From the NCBI GenBank assembly GCA_003161615.1, contig PMOB01000006.1, positions 1-64,000 of the forward strand: 64,000 nt of DNA, read 5' to 3'. A program made the position numbers and the translations under genes. The DNA is from Actinomycetota bacterium (lineage in GTDB: Bacteria > Actinomycetota > Thermoleophilia > Gaiellales > Gaiellaceae). Of this stretch, positions 14,393 to 24,420 are shown one piece after another. A model generated the notes under the pieces. The model had not been told where the DNA came from. It searched no databases and saw only the letters and a program-made list of their open reading frames with translations. Every line of letters starts with the position of its first letter. Position 1 is the first letter of the stretch.

Positions 14393-14971
14393 ATGGAAAC
14401 CACTTCTGCGCACGTTCCCGAGAGCAGGGCCGGCTGGATCACTCCCGCCATCCTCCTCACCGTCGTCGGCGTGTTTCTCCTCTTCGCCTTCAAGGCGACT
14501 GACGCCAGCACGACCTGGTTCGCCGCCTTCAAGCTCATCCACGTCAGCGTCGCCGTCTTCTGGGTCGGTGGCGGTCTTCTCCTCACCGCGCTCGCGATTC
14601 GCGCCGAGCGCGCTGACGATCCCGAAGAGATCGCGACCATCGCCCGGCAGGCGACGTTCGCCGGCGAGAAGCTGTTCGCGCCTGCGGGTGGCGTCGTCCT
14701 CGCGATGGGGATCGCGATGGTGATCAACCAGCACATCGGCTTCGGCACGACTTGGGTCGACATCGGGCTCGCCGGCTTCGCGGTCTCGTTCATCACCGGG
14801 ATCGCCGTTCTCTCCCCCCGCGCGAAGAGAATCGCGGGGCTGTGCGAGACCGTCGGAGCAGCGGCTCCGGAGACGCAAGCCGCGATCAACGAGATCCTCC
14901 TCATCGCCCGTCTCGACGTCGCGCTGCTCGTGCTCGTCGTCGCCGACATGCTGATGAAGCCGTTCAGCTAA
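14393..14971 (+). CDS. DUF2269-like membrane protein
   Basis: 192 aa, about four TM; FKLIHVSVAVFWVGGGLLLT, GITLARLDVALL-like C-terminus (LLIARLDVALLVLVVADMLMKP). Confidence 0.7.
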   Translation: METTSAHVPESRAGWITPAILLTVVGVFLLFAFKATDASTTWFAAFKLIHVSVAVFWVGGGLLLTALAIRAERADDPEEIATIARQATFAGEKLFAPAGGVVLAMGIAMVINQHIGFGTTWVDIGLAGFAVSFITGIAVLSPRAKRIAGLCETVGAAAPETQAAINEILLIARLDVALLVLVVADMLMKPFS

Positions 14972-15114
14972 GTCACTTGACCTGAAGACGCTGCTCGAGA
15001 CGGGCGAGCCGCTCACCACCTAACCGATGAGTTTCGCGCTCGCGGCGAGTCTCTTTCCCAGAGGCTCGCCGATCAGCGAGACTCAGCACAGTCCCGCGAA
15101 TCGAGGAGAGATCG

Positions 15115-16188
15115 ATGTCGAAGACCCTGTTGACCGTCGCCACCCGCAAGGGCACCTTTCTGCTCGAGAGCGACGACCGGAAGAGTTGGACGCTGAGCGA
15201 GCCTCTCTGCGAGGGCTGGCCGATTTACCACGCGATCTACGACGCGACATCCGACTCGATCTACGCCGCCGCGGCAAGCGAGTGGCACGGCTCGGCCATC
15301 TGGCGCAGCCGCGACCACGGCGCGACCTGGGAGATGTCGAGCGAAGGCCTCACATACGGGGACGAGGACGGGCGGAAGGTCTCCAAGGTCTCGACGCTCG
15401 CGCGCGCCGGCGACCGGCTACTCGTCGGCGCCGAGGCGCCGGGCATCTTCGAAAGCAGAGACAACGGCGAGACGTGGTCACTCCTCTCCACCCTCTCCGG
15501 CCAGCACGGCAGCGAGGCCTGGGACGACCCCGCGAACCAGCCGCCCGGCCATCTCGGGATCTCCGGCTTCGTCACCGACGCCGAAGACTCCGACAACTTC
15601 TTCGCGATCGTGCAGGGCGTCGGCGCGTTCCAGACCGACGACGGCGGCTCGTCCTGGGCGCCGCGCAACAGCGGCCTGCGGCGCGACTGGCCCGGCGATT
15701 ATGAGGACGTGGGTTTCTGCGTCCACAAGCTCGTCCGCTCGTCGAACCCGGAGCGGATGTATCAGCAGAACCACGTCGGCATGCATCGCTCCGATGACGC
15801 CGGCCAGTCGTGGACGGAGATCACCGAGGGACTGCCGGGCGACTTCGGCTTCGCGGCCGCCGTCCATCCGCACGACACCGAGTCGTTCTACGTCATCCCG
15901 GTCGACGGCGGACACGGCAGGACGATGCACGAGGGAAAGGCGACGGTCTGGCGCACGCGCGATGCCGGCTCGAGCTGGCAGCCGATGCGGAACGGGCTGC
16001 CGCAGGTGGACGCGCACCTCGGCGTGCTCCGGCAGGGGATGACGATGGACAAGCACGACGTCCCCGGCGTCTACTTCGGCACGAGCACCGGCCAGGTCTT
16101 CGCGAGCGCCGACGAAGGCGAGACGTGGAGCGAGATCGCGAGTTACCTGCCGTCGATCTCCTCCGTCGACGTCGCGATCGTCGACTAG
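15115..16188 (+). CDS. BNR/VPS10-like beta-propeller repeat protein (exo-sialidase-like fold)
   Basis: Repeated Asp-box motifs: SRDHGATWE, SRDNGETWS, TDDGGSSWA, SDDAGQSWTEI, TRDAGSSWQ, SADEGETWS. Confidence 0.88.
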   Translation: MSKTLLTVATRKGTFLLESDDRKSWTLSEPLCEGWPIYHAIYDATSDSIYAAAASEWHGSAIWRSRDHGATWEMSSEGLTYGDEDGRKVSKVSTLARAGDRLLVGAEAPGIFESRDNGETWSLLSTLSGQHGSEAWDDPANQPPGHLGISGFVTDAEDSDNFFAIVQGVGAFQTDDGGSSWAPRNSGLRRDWPGDYEDVGFCVHKLVRSSNPERMYQQNHVGMHRSDDAGQSWTEITEGLPGDFGFAAAVHPHDTESFYVIPVDGGHGRTMHEGKATVWRTRDAGSSWQPMRNGLPQVDAHLGVLRQGMTMDKHDVPGVYFGTSTGQVFASADEGETWSEIASYLPSISSVDVAIVD

Positions 16189-16198
16189 GAGAAGCGAG

Positions 16199-16462
16199 AT
16201 GGCCGACGTCCGCCTGCCCGGGACGCTGACGCCGCTCTTTCCCGGCTTACCACGCCGCCTCGAGGTCGGGGCGGCGACGGTGCTCGGCGCCTTCGACGAG
16301 CTCGACGCGCAGTGGCCGGGACTCCGCGACCGCCTCGTCGGGGAAGGCCCGACACTGCGCTCGCACATCCACGCCTACGTCGACGGCGAGCGCTCCAGGC
16401 TCGACACACCGCTCGCTGCGGGCTCCCGCCTCGACGTGATCGCCGCCATCTCGGGCGGCTAG
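16199..16462 (+). CDS. MoaD/ThiS-like beta-grasp protein with C-terminal Gly-Gly
   Basis: 87 aa; HIHAYVDGERSRLDTPLAAGSRLDVIAAISGG*. Confidence 0.8.
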   Translation: MADVRLPGTLTPLFPGLPRRLEVGAATVLGAFDELDAQWPGLRDRLVGEGPTLRSHIHAYVDGERSRLDTPLAAGSRLDVIAAISGG

Positions 16463-16469
16463 AGCGCTC

Positions 16470-16697
16470 GCCTGGGCCAGTGCTTACTCTCACTTGACCT
16501 TCTCGATCTTCCGCCGGAGGCTAAGCCTCGCGCAGCGGGCTTAGCCGGAGGCTTTCCCCGCTCCCCGGCGCGCGCCGGAGGCGCCCGCCGCGGCGGCCAA
16601 CAAAGCTCTACTGCACGAGTGCGCGGAAGACCGCGCTCTTCCGCGCGCGAGTTCGTTGCCTTTCCGCGAGCGAGTGCGAAGCACTCGCGAGCGAGCG
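16470..16697 (-). repeat. Dispersed three-hairpin intergenic element, copy A
   Basis: Hairpins GCGAGTGC/GCACTCGC (16670-16688), GCGCGGAAGA/TCTTCCGCGC (16621-16646), GGCTAAGCC/GGCTTAGCC (16519-16546); reverse complement aligns to 35323-35574. Confidence 0.65.
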
Positions 16698-17477
16698 CTA
16701 CATGCCCATCGAGTGGTAACCGGAGTCGACGTAGAGCGTCGTCCCGGTCACGTTCACTGCGCCGTCTCCGAGGAGATACGCGGCGCCGGCGCCGACATCG
16801 TCGGCGGTGATGTGGCGGCGGAGCGGCGAGCGCTCCTCGACGATGTCCTCCATCGTCGTGAAACCGGCGATCGAGCGCGCGGCGAGCGTGCGCACCGGCC
16901 CGGCCGAGACGGCGTTGACGCGGATGTTCTTCTCCCCGAGATCCCACGCGAGGTACTTCACGCAGGAGTCGAGCGTCGCTTTCGCCACGCCCATCACGTT
17001 GTAGTGCGGCACCGCCCGCTCGCCGCCGAGATAGGTCATCGTGACGATCGAGCCGCCGCCGGCCTTCTCCATCAGCGGCTCGGCCGCGCGCGCACACGCG
17101 ACGAGGGAGTAGGCGGAGATGTCTATCGCCAGCCAGAAGCGGTCGCGCGGCGTGTCGGTGAAGCGGCCCTCGAGATCCTCCGCGGCGGCGAAGGCGACGG
17201 AGTGGACGAGGAGGTCCAGCTCGCCGCCGAACGCCTCCCCCACCTCGCCGAAAACGCGCGCCACGTCGTCGTCCGAACGGACGTCGCACTCGGTGACGAG
17301 CGCTGCGTCGACCGAGCCCGCGAGGTCGCGGACAGTCGACTCGATCCGCTCGCCCTGGTACGTGAAGGCGAGCTTCGCGCCGCCGGCCGCGAGCTGCTGT
17401 GCGATCGCCCACGCAATCGAGCGCTTGTTGGCGACGCCGAGGACGAGACCGCGCTTCCCCTCGAAAGATCCGGACAC
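16698..17477 (-). CDS. fabI: enoyl-ACP reductase FabI
   Basis: GLVLGVANKRSIAWAIAQ, MTYLGGERAVPHYNVMGVAKATL, VNAVSAGPVRTLAA. Confidence 0.95.
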   Translation of the reverse strand: MSGSFEGKRGLVLGVANKRSIAWAIAQQLAAGGAKLAFTYQGERIESTVRDLAGSVDAALVTECDVRSDDDVARVFGEVGEAFGGELDLLVHSVAFAAAEDLEGRFTDTPRDRFWLAIDISAYSLVACARAAEPLMEKAGGGSIVTMTYLGGERAVPHYNVMGVAKATLDSCVKYLAWDLGEKNIRVNAVSAGPVRTLAARSIAGFTTMEDIVEERSPLRRHITADDVGAGAAYLLGDGAVNVTGTTLYVDSGYHSMGM

Positions 17478-17518
17478 GGGCGCGATCCTACGGGATGCAG
17501 TTCGCCGGGTAGCCTGTC

Positions 17519-20500
17519 GTGGTGCGCCGCGCCGCGATCCTGCTGGGGCTGAGCGCGGCCCTCGCCGCTCCCGCCGTCGCGGCAGCGACCGTCTTCCCCG
17601 GGAAGCACCTCGTCCCGATCAAGTTGCACGGACCGCGGCTGCGGCAGGGGACGATCCACCTCCAGCCGGCGGATCCGCGTGTGCGCGTGATCGCCAGCCT
17701 CCCCCTGCCACCGCTCGCGCGCCGCTACGGCCGCGGGCTCGCCGCCTATGGAGGACGGCGGATGCTCGCCGTCCACAGCGCGACCTCGCGGGCGTATCTC
17801 GCCGAGCTCGCCACGGCCCAGGTGCGGGCCGTCGCCGAGCTCCACGCGCAGATCCCGCAGGCGCGCGTGCAGGAGCGCTTCTCGATCCTGCTCGACGCGG
17901 TCACCGTCAGCCTTCCGAATTCGAAGCTCCCGAAGCTGCTCCGCGAGCGGGAGTTCAAGCACGTCTATCCCGTCTTCCACTACACGCTCGCCGACGACAC
18001 GTCGCCGGGAGTGATCGGCGCGCCGCAACTCGAGCAGGCGCAGGGCGCCGACGGCCACGGCATGAAGATCGCGGTCGTCGACGACGGGATCGACCAGACG
18101 AATCCCTTCTTCAGCGCGACCGGCTACACGTATCCCGCCGGCTTCCCGAAAGGGGACACGAGCTACACGACCGCGAAGGTGATCGTCGCGCGGGCGTTCC
18201 CCGGTCCGGGCAGCGGGCAGGCGGGGAAGCTGCCGCTCGACCCGCTGACGTCGTTCCACGGGACCCACGTCGCGGGGATCGCCGCGGGAGATGCAGGGAC
18301 GACAGCGCCGGCGAGCGACGCCCATCCGCAGGTGACGGGGCTGAGCGGCGTCGCGCCGAAGGCGTGGCTCGGCAACTACCGCGTCTTCACGATCCCGACC
18401 CCGTTCGGCGACGAGGCGGACTCGCCGGAGATCATCGCCGCCTTCGAGGCTGCGGTCGCGGACGGGATGGACGTCATCAACTTCTCGGGCGGCGGCCCGC
18501 AGACCGATCCTGCGAACGACGCGATGATCCCGGCGGTCGAGAACGTCGCGCAGGCGGGCGTTGTGCCTGTGATCGCGGCCGGCAACGAACGCGACCAGTA
18601 CGGCGACGGCTCGGTCGGCTCGCCGGCCACCGCTCCCGACGCGATCGCCGTCGCGGCGACGTCCAACACCCACGTCTTCGCGCCGGCGCTCAACGCCACG
18701 ACCGCGGGCGCTCCCGCGGACCTGCACGGCATCCCGTTCCAGCCGGACTTCGGCAGCGCCGCCGCGTCGATCTGGGCGGGCGGGGAGACGCTCGTCGACG
18801 TCGGCACGATCACCGGAACCGACGGAAACCCGGTCGACCGGCACCTGTGCGGGCCGGCGGACGACCGCTCGTCACCCGACGGCAACCTGCCGGCGAACTC
18901 GCTGACGGGGAAGATCGCGCTCGTCTCGCGCGGGCTCTGTCCGTTCGTGACGAAGGCGCTGCAGGCGATCGACGCGGGCGCGACCGGGATGATCCTCGTC
19001 GACAACCGCGAGGGCGAGGCGGGACCGATCCCGCTGCCGCTCGGGAAGCCGGCCGGGATGATCTCCAACCTCGACGGCGCCGACCTGCGGACGTTCATGG
19101 ACGCACACGGCGGTGTGCTGCAGTTCACCGTCGGCGCCTCGGTGCAGGAGCTCGAGACGGGTCGCAGCGGGATCATCACGGACTTCTCGTCCTCCGGCCC
19201 GACCGCCTTCGGACACGATCTCAAGCCCGACATCTCGGCGCCGGGCGGGCAGATCATCTCCTCGACGCTGCCGAACACCGACAGCTCGCGCTTCGCCGTC
19301 TTCGACGGCACGTCGATGGCGACGCCGCACGTCGCCGGCTCCGCCGCTCTTCTCCTCGAGCTCCACCCGAGCTGGACGCCGGCGGAGGTGAAATCCGCGC
19401 TGATGTCGACCGCGAATCCGGCCTGGCAGAACACCGCTCGGACGGTGGAAGCGCCGGTGATCGACGAGGGCGGCGGACTCGTCTGGCTGCCGCGCGCCGC
19501 GAATCCGCTCCTCTTCACCGAGCCTGCGTCGCTCAGCTTCGAGGACGTGAACGTGCTCCACGGCGCGGCGAGCAAGGCCCTTCTCCTGCAGGTGTCGGAC
19601 GCCGGCAGTGGCTCCGGACTGTGGTCGGTCAGCGTCGAGGCGCAGGCGACGACGGCCGGCGCCTCGCTCGACGCGCCCGGCACCGTGAGCATCACTCCGA
19701 ACGGCGAGATGGACATCCCCGTCACCGCGAAGGCCGCCGCGAACGCGACGCAGGGGGAGAACTACGGCTTCATCGTCCTCACCAAGGGGTCCGACACGCG
19801 GCGGATCCCGTACCTCTTCTATGTCGACCGGCCGGCTCTCGCGAGCCTCTCCGTGCTGCCGCTGCCAAAGCTCACACTCGGCGACACGGCGAAAGGCACG
19901 AGCCACGTCGCTGCCTACCGCTTCCCGGTCGCGCCGTTCGGCAACGCGCCCGACATGGCGCCGATGGACGAGACCGGCTCCGAGCAGGTCTACTCGCTCC
20001 TGCTCACGCATCCCGTCGCGAACGCGGGCGTCTCGGTGCCGCTGCAGAACGGGATCGTCGACCCGTGGCTCCTCGGCGCCGACGACGAGAGCACCGTGCA
20101 GGGCTATGACGGGACGCCGCTCGACGTCAACGGCCTCACGTTCGACTACAACTTCGACATCTCGTCGGCAGCCGTCTCGTTCCCGAGCGTGCAGAAATAC
20201 TTCGTCGCCGTCGATTCCGGCACCGACCCGTACACCGGCGGGAGCCTCGCGGGGAGTTACATCCTCAACTCCTGGGTCAACGACGTCACGCCTCCGTCGC
20301 TGCAGGTGCTGACGAGGCGCGTCTCCGCCGGCCGGCCGACGATCGCGGTGCGGACGCTCGACTCGCAGTCCGGCGTCGACCCGTTCTCTCTCGTGCTCGC
20401 CTACCACGGCGTCCTCGTGGGCTCGCTCGCCTATGACCCGATCAGCGGGCTCGCGATCTTCCCCCTGCCGAAGGCGGCCCCGAAGCTACCCGCCGGCCGG

Positions 20501-20887
20501 CTGCGGATGCTGTTCGCCTCGTCCGACTACGAGGAGGCGAAGAACATCAACACGACGGGGAACAACATCCTCCCGAACACGCGGACGGCGGCGCACAAGC
20601 TGCGTGTGGTGCACGGCCCGACCGCCAACTGGCTGCTCCCGTCAGGCGGCACGTGCGTCGCGCCGCACTCCGGGCTCCTCGTGACGGCGGACGCGCCCGG
20701 CGGCGTGAAGAGCGTCCACTTCCTCCTCGACGGCCGGCGGCTCGCGAACGGCAAGCACGACGCATTCGATCTCTGGAGTGGGAAGCTTGGCCGCGTGAAG
20801 AAGGGCAGGCACAAGCTCGAGGTCGTCGCGCTGACCAAGTCGGGCCGGAGCGCTACGAGCCGGATCCCCATCCACACCTGCGGATGA
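17519..20887 (+). CDS. secreted S8 subtilisin-like serine peptidase with PA domain
   Basis: Signal peptide; IAVVDDGIDQTNPFF, HGTHVAGIAAG, GTSMATPHVAGSAALLLE; PA-like insert GLCPFVTKALQAIDAGATGMILVDNREG. Confidence 0.93.
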   Translation: MVRRAAILLGLSAALAAPAVAAATVFPGKHLVPIKLHGPRLRQGTIHLQPADPRVRVIASLPLPPLARRYGRGLAAYGGRRMLAVHSATSRAYLAELATAQVRAVAELHAQIPQARVQERFSILLDAVTVSLPNSKLPKLLREREFKHVYPVFHYTLADDTSPGVIGAPQLEQAQGADGHGMKIAVVDDGIDQTNPFFSATGYTYPAGFPKGDTSYTTAKVIVARAFPGPGSGQAGKLPLDPLTSFHGTHVAGIAAGDAGTTAPASDAHPQVTGLSGVAPKAWLGNYRVFTIPTPFGDEADSPEIIAAFEAAVADGMDVINFSGGGPQTDPANDAMIPAVENVAQAGVVPVIAAGNERDQYGDGSVGSPATAPDAIAVAATSNTHVFAPALNATTAGAPADLHGIPFQPDFGSAAASIWAGGETLVDVGTITGTDGNPVDRHLCGPADDRSSPDGNLPANSLTGKIALVSRGLCPFVTKALQAIDAGATGMILVDNREGEAGPIPLPLGKPAGMISNLDGADLRTFMDAHGGVLQFTVGASVQELETGRSGIITDFSSSGPTAFGHDLKPDISAPGGQIISSTLPNTDSSRFAVFDGTSMATPHVAGSAALLLELHPSWTPAEVKSALMSTANPAWQNTARTVEAPVIDEGGGLVWLPRAANPLLFTEPASLSFEDVNVLHGAASKALLLQVSDAGSGSGLWSVSVEAQATTAGASLDAPGTVSITPNGEMDIPVTAKAAANATQGENYGFIVLTKGSDTRRIPYLFYVDRPALASLSVLPLPKLTLGDTAKGTSHVAAYRFPVAPFGNAPDMAPMDETGSEQVYSLLLTHPVANAGVSVPLQNGIVDPWLLGADDESTVQGYDGTPLDVNGLTFDYNFDISSAAVSFPSVQKYFVAVDSGTDPYTGGSLAGSYILNSWVNDVTPPSLQVLTRRVSAGRPTIAVRTLDSQSGVDPFSLVLAYHGVLVGSLAYDPISGLAIFPLPKAAPKLPAGRLRMLFASSDYEEAKNINTTGNNILPNTRTAAHKLRVVHGPTANWLLPSGGTCVAPHSGLLVTADAPGGVKSVHFLLDGRRLANGKHDAFDLWSGKLGRVKKGRHKLEVVALTKSGRSATSRIPIHTCG

Positions 20888-21639
20888 GCGAACAACGCGT
20901 TGCGGTCGTCACGGGCGCGTCGTCCGGGTTCGGCGTGGAGATCGCGCGCCGGCTCGCGGCGAGGGGCGACCTGTGCGTCCTGATCGCACGCCGCGCCGAC
21001 CGGTTGGAGGAGCTGGCTGCGGAGATCGGAGGCGAGGCGGAGCCGTGCGACGTGTCGGATCTCGCGGCCGTCGAAGCGGTCGCCGCGCGCGTCCTCGAGC
21101 GGCATCCGCGCATCGGCGTCCTCGTCAACAACGCCGGGATTCCGGGCCGGACGAGCTTCCTCGACGGCGATCCGGAGGTCGTCGAGCGGCTGATCCGCAT
21201 CAACTACCTCGGCAGCGTCTGGTGCCTGCGCGGCTTCTACCCCGGCCTGCTCGCGGCCGCCCCGTCGGACGTCGTGAACATCGTCTCGGTCTCGGGCGTC
21301 GTCGCCGGCCCGCCGAGCGGCCCATACTCCGCGTCGAAGCACGCGCAGCTCGCGTTCTCACGCACGGTCGCCGCGGAGCTGCGCAGCAAACGCATTCGCG
21401 TCCACACGGTCAAGCCCGGGTTCGCCCGGACCGAGGGCTTTCCGCAGGATTGGCTGCCACGGTGGGTGCAACCGATTGTCATCGGCCCGGACGACGTGGC
21501 GGATCACGTTCTCCGCTCGCTCGAGCACGGCCACGGCGAGACGACCGTGCCGCGGTTCTACGGTCCGCTCGGCGCGCTTCAGGACATGTTGCCGAACGTG
21601 TTCACACGTGTCCTTGGTCGCGCGCCGAAAGCTCCATAG
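20884..21639 (+). CDS. SDR family oxidoreductase
   Basis: VVTGASSGFGVEIARRLA, NNAGIPG, SVSG..YSASKHAQLAF. Confidence 0.92.
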   Translation: MSEQRVAVVTGASSGFGVEIARRLAARGDLCVLIARRADRLEELAAEIGGEAEPCDVSDLAAVEAVAARVLERHPRIGVLVNNAGIPGRTSFLDGDPEVVERLIRINYLGSVWCLRGFYPGLLAAAPSDVVNIVSVSGVVAGPPSGPYSASKHAQLAFSRTVAAELRSKRIRVHTVKPGFARTEGFPQDWLPRWVQPIVIGPDDVADHVLRSLEHGHGETTVPRFYGPLGALQDMLPNVFTRVLGRAPKAP

Positions 21640-21648
21640 AATCGCGAT

Positions 21649-22083
21649 ATGACGCTGGACATGGATCAGATGCGGCCGTCGGTCGACGATGTGATGGCGG
21701 TCGCCGACTTCCGGGCTGCGCTGCGCCGCTTTCTCCGCCAGAGCGAACGGATCGCGCGCCAGTCGGGGCTGACTCCCCAGCGCTATTCGCTGTTGATGAT
21801 GATCAAGGGCGCGCCGGACAGGAAAGAGCAGTCGACCGTGACTGAGCTGTCCGAGCGCCTCCAACTCGCGCAGAGCACCGTCACCGAGCTCGTGCGCCGG
21901 GCCGAGGAAGCGGGCCTGATCGAGCGGGAGCAGTCGCAGCGCGACGCCCGCGTTGCCCATCTCCGGCTAACGCAGGAAGGCGAGCGGCGGCTGATGCTCT
22001 CCTTCACCGAGCTGGCGAAGGAGCGCGACCAGTTGCGCGACGCCTTCTCTCAGCTCGACGGCGGCGTCGCCGGCTACGTCTAG
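21649..22083 (+). CDS. MarR family transcriptional regulator
   Basis: wHTH: LTPQRYSLLMMI...STVTELSERLQLAQSTVTELVRRAEEAGLIEREQSQRDARVAHLRLTQEG. Confidence 0.9.
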   Translation: MTLDMDQMRPSVDDVMAVADFRAALRRFLRQSERIARQSGLTPQRYSLLMMIKGAPDRKEQSTVTELSERLQLAQSTVTELVRRAEEAGLIEREQSQRDARVAHLRLTQEGERRLMLSFTELAKERDQLRDAFSQLDGGVAGYV

Positions 22084-23093
22084 TCCCGGATGGCGCGCGT
22101 GGCGCGCCCCGGCGAGCTCTCGATCCCGCACGCGATCTCGTAGCCGATCGTCCCGGCGATGTCGGCGTGGCGCTCGATCAGGATCCCGTCGCCGATCAGC
22201 GTCACCGGTGCCCCGACCTCGAGTTCGCGGTCGAGCTCGACGGCGACCGCATCCATCGAGACGGTGCCGACCGCACGGCGCCGCTCCCCGTCCACTAGCA
22301 CCTCGGTGCCGGTCATGTCCCGCCGGAAGCCGTCGGCGTAGCCGACCGGGACGATGCCGATCCAGGTCGGCCGCTCGGCGACGAACCAGCGGCCGTATCC
22401 CGTGCTCTCGCCCGGCTGGAGGAGGCGCACCTGCGCGAGGTGGCTGCGCCAGGAGAGCGCCGGGCGCAAGCCGTCCTCCGCCGGATCCGTGTTGTACGGA
22501 GAGATCCCGTAGAGCGCGATGCCGCAGCGGGCGGCGTCGAAGCGAGCCTCGGGGATGCGCAGCGCGGCGGCGCTGTTCGCGAGATGGCGCGTCAGGTGCG
22601 CATAGGGCTCGGTGGCCTCGCGGAAGCGCTCGATCTGCTGCGCCGCGAAATCGGGGTCGCTGTCGGAGGTCGCAAGGTGGCTCATCAGGCCGACGACGTT
22701 CGCCGGGAGCTCCGGCAGCTCGGCCCGACCCCAGCGGCCCATTCCCGTGTCGAGCTTGAGGTGGACCGGGATGTCCGGCGGGATCTCGCCGTCGCGCACG
22801 ACGGCCAGCTCGAGCCGCGCCTCGCGAGCCTCGGCGACCTGCTCGGTCGGCCCCATGACGAGGATGCGCGCGTCGGGAAGCTCACGGCGGAGCTCGAGCG
22901 CCTCGTCGACGGTGGCGACGCAGAGAGCCGTCGCACCCGCCTCGAGCGCAGCGCGACCGACATCGACGGCGCCGTGGCCGTAGCCGTCCGCCTTCACGAC
23001 GGCCCAGAGCTCCGCGCCGTCGAGCGCCTCGAGGAGCCGGCGCGCGTTGTGGCGAATCGCGCCGAGGTCGACGGTGATCTCGCTCCGGTGCAC
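22080..23093 (-). CDS. alr: alanine racemase
   Basis: LWAVVKADGYGHGAVDVG PLP-lysine motif; GYGRWFVAERPTWIGIVPVGYADGF. Confidence 0.95.
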   Translation of the reverse strand: MHRSEITVDLGAIRHNARRLLEALDGAELWAVVKADGYGHGAVDVGRAALEAGATALCVATVDEALELRRELPDARILVMGPTEQVAEAREARLELAVVRDGEIPPDIPVHLKLDTGMGRWGRAELPELPANVVGLMSHLATSDSDPDFAAQQIERFREATEPYAHLTRHLANSAAALRIPEARFDAARCGIALYGISPYNTDPAEDGLRPALSWRSHLAQVRLLQPGESTGYGRWFVAERPTWIGIVPVGYADGFRRDMTGTEVLVDGERRRAVGTVSMDAVAVELDRELEVGAPVTLIGDGILIERHADIAGTIGYEIACGIESSPGRATRAIRD

Positions 23094-23103
23094 GGCGGCC
23101 AGC

Positions 23104-24420
23104 CTAGGCCAGAACGCTGGGAAGCGCCTCGATCACGTCGCTCGCGACGAGGCCGTAGCGCTGCGTCGCCGCGTGCGCCGCGAGCTGTTGCGCTGCGCAG
23201 GCCGCTGCCGCTGCCCGCTGCGGCTCCATTCCCTTTGCGAGGAACGCCGCTGTGATTCCGGTCAGGACGTCGCCCGTTCCCGCGGTCGCGAGCGACGGCA
23301 GCCCGAGCGCCGCGACGAGGACGCCGCCGCCCGGCGCTGCGACGAGCGAGTCCTCGCCCTTGAGCACGACGACGCAGCCGAACTTCTCCGCCGCTTCCCG
23401 CACCGACGCGAGCCGGTGCGCGGCGATGTCCCGCGACTCGCGCCCGAGCAGGCGCGCGAGCTCGCCCTCGTGCGGCGTGAGGACACGCGGCGCGGGCCAA
23501 TCCTCAGGCTCGAGCTCGAAGAGCGCGTCTGCGTCGACGACCGCCGGAACCTCGACCTCGGCGAGCAACCGCCGCACGAGCGCCTTCGCCTCCTTGTCCC
23601 GCCCGAGCCCCGGTCCGACTGCGAGCGCCCTCGCTTTCGCCGCGGCCTCGGACACCTGCTGCAGCGGCCGCTTGACCGCCTCGAGCACGAGGGTCTCGAG
23701 CACCGGCAGCGATTCCTCCGGCGCACAGATCGTGACGTAGCCGGCGTCCGCCCGCAGTGCAGCGCGCGCGGCGAGCGCCGCAGCTCCGGTCATCCCACGT
23801 GACCCGCCGACGATGAGGACGTGGCCCGCCGTGTACTTGTTGTCGCCGGCCGAGCGGCGCGGCACCTCGTCCAGGATCACCGGCATGACGAGCGCGTTCT
23901 CGGTCTCGCCTGATACCAGGCCGATCTCTGCAACGACCACCTCACCCGCAAGGAACCGCCCCGGGGCCACGGCGAGACCGACTTTCGGCCCGTGCATGGT
24001 CACGGTGACGTCCGCGCGCACCGCGGCGCCTTCCATCTCGCCGGTGGACGCGTTCACGCCGGAAGGGATGTCGACCGCTACGACCGGCACGCCCGCCGCG
24101 TTGATCCGCTCGATCTCGGCCGCGGTCTCGTCCCGCGGCGCACCCTTCATCCCCGTGCCGAGCAGCGCGTCGATCACGACGTCGGGCCGCTCATCGACGA
24201 GCTCGCGTCCTTGGCCCTCGAGGAGCTCGCCGGCGATCCGCCCGTCTCCTCCGTTCGCTCCTCGGCCGGCGTGGATCGCGATCCGGCGCGCGTCGGGGAA
24301 GCGCCGCATGACCTCCTCCGCCACCGCCGCTCCGGCGCGCTGCATCAGCGCGTCGACGTCGTGGCCCGCCTCGGCGGCGCGCATCTCCTCCGCGGTGTAG
24401 AGGGGCTCAGTCGCCGCCAC
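23104..24420 (-). CDS. nnr: bifunctional NAD(P)H-hydrate epimerase/dehydratase
   Basis: AGRGANGGDGRIAGELL..., YTAGHVLIVGGSRGMTGAAALAARAALRAGAGYV-like, LTPHEGELARLLG, ATAGTGDVLTGI. Confidence 0.94.
   Translation of the reverse strand: MAATEPLYTAEEMRAAEAGHDVDALMQRAGAAVAEEVMRRFPDARRIAIHAGRGANGGDGRIAGELLEGQGRELVDERPDVVIDALLGTGMKGAPRDETAAEIERINAAGVPVVAVDIPSGVNASTGEMEGAAVRADVTVTMHGPKVGLAVAPGRFLAGEVVVAEIGLVSGETENALVMPVILDEVPRRSAGDNKYTAGHVLIVGGSRGMTGAAALAARAALRADAGYVTICAPEESLPVLETLVLEAVKRPLQQVSEAAAKARALAVGPGLGRDKEAKALVRRLLAEVEVPAVVDADALFELEPEDWPAPRVLTPHEGELARLLGRESRDIAAHRLASVREAAEKFGCVVVLKGEDSLVAAPGGGVLVAALGLPSLATAGTGDVLTGITAAFLAKGMEPQRAAAAACAAQQLAAHAATQRYGLVASDVIEALPSVLA

Noticed and set aside
14972-15114. 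60-aa minus ORF ending GGERLARLEQRLQVK and a shared AGGTCAAGTGA string with copy A
   Set aside because: Too short, start not credible, and an 11-bp match is not enough to call another element copy.
17119-20109. 996-aa plus-strand ORF
   Set aside because: Arg-rich out-of-frame shadow of the S8 peptidase gene.
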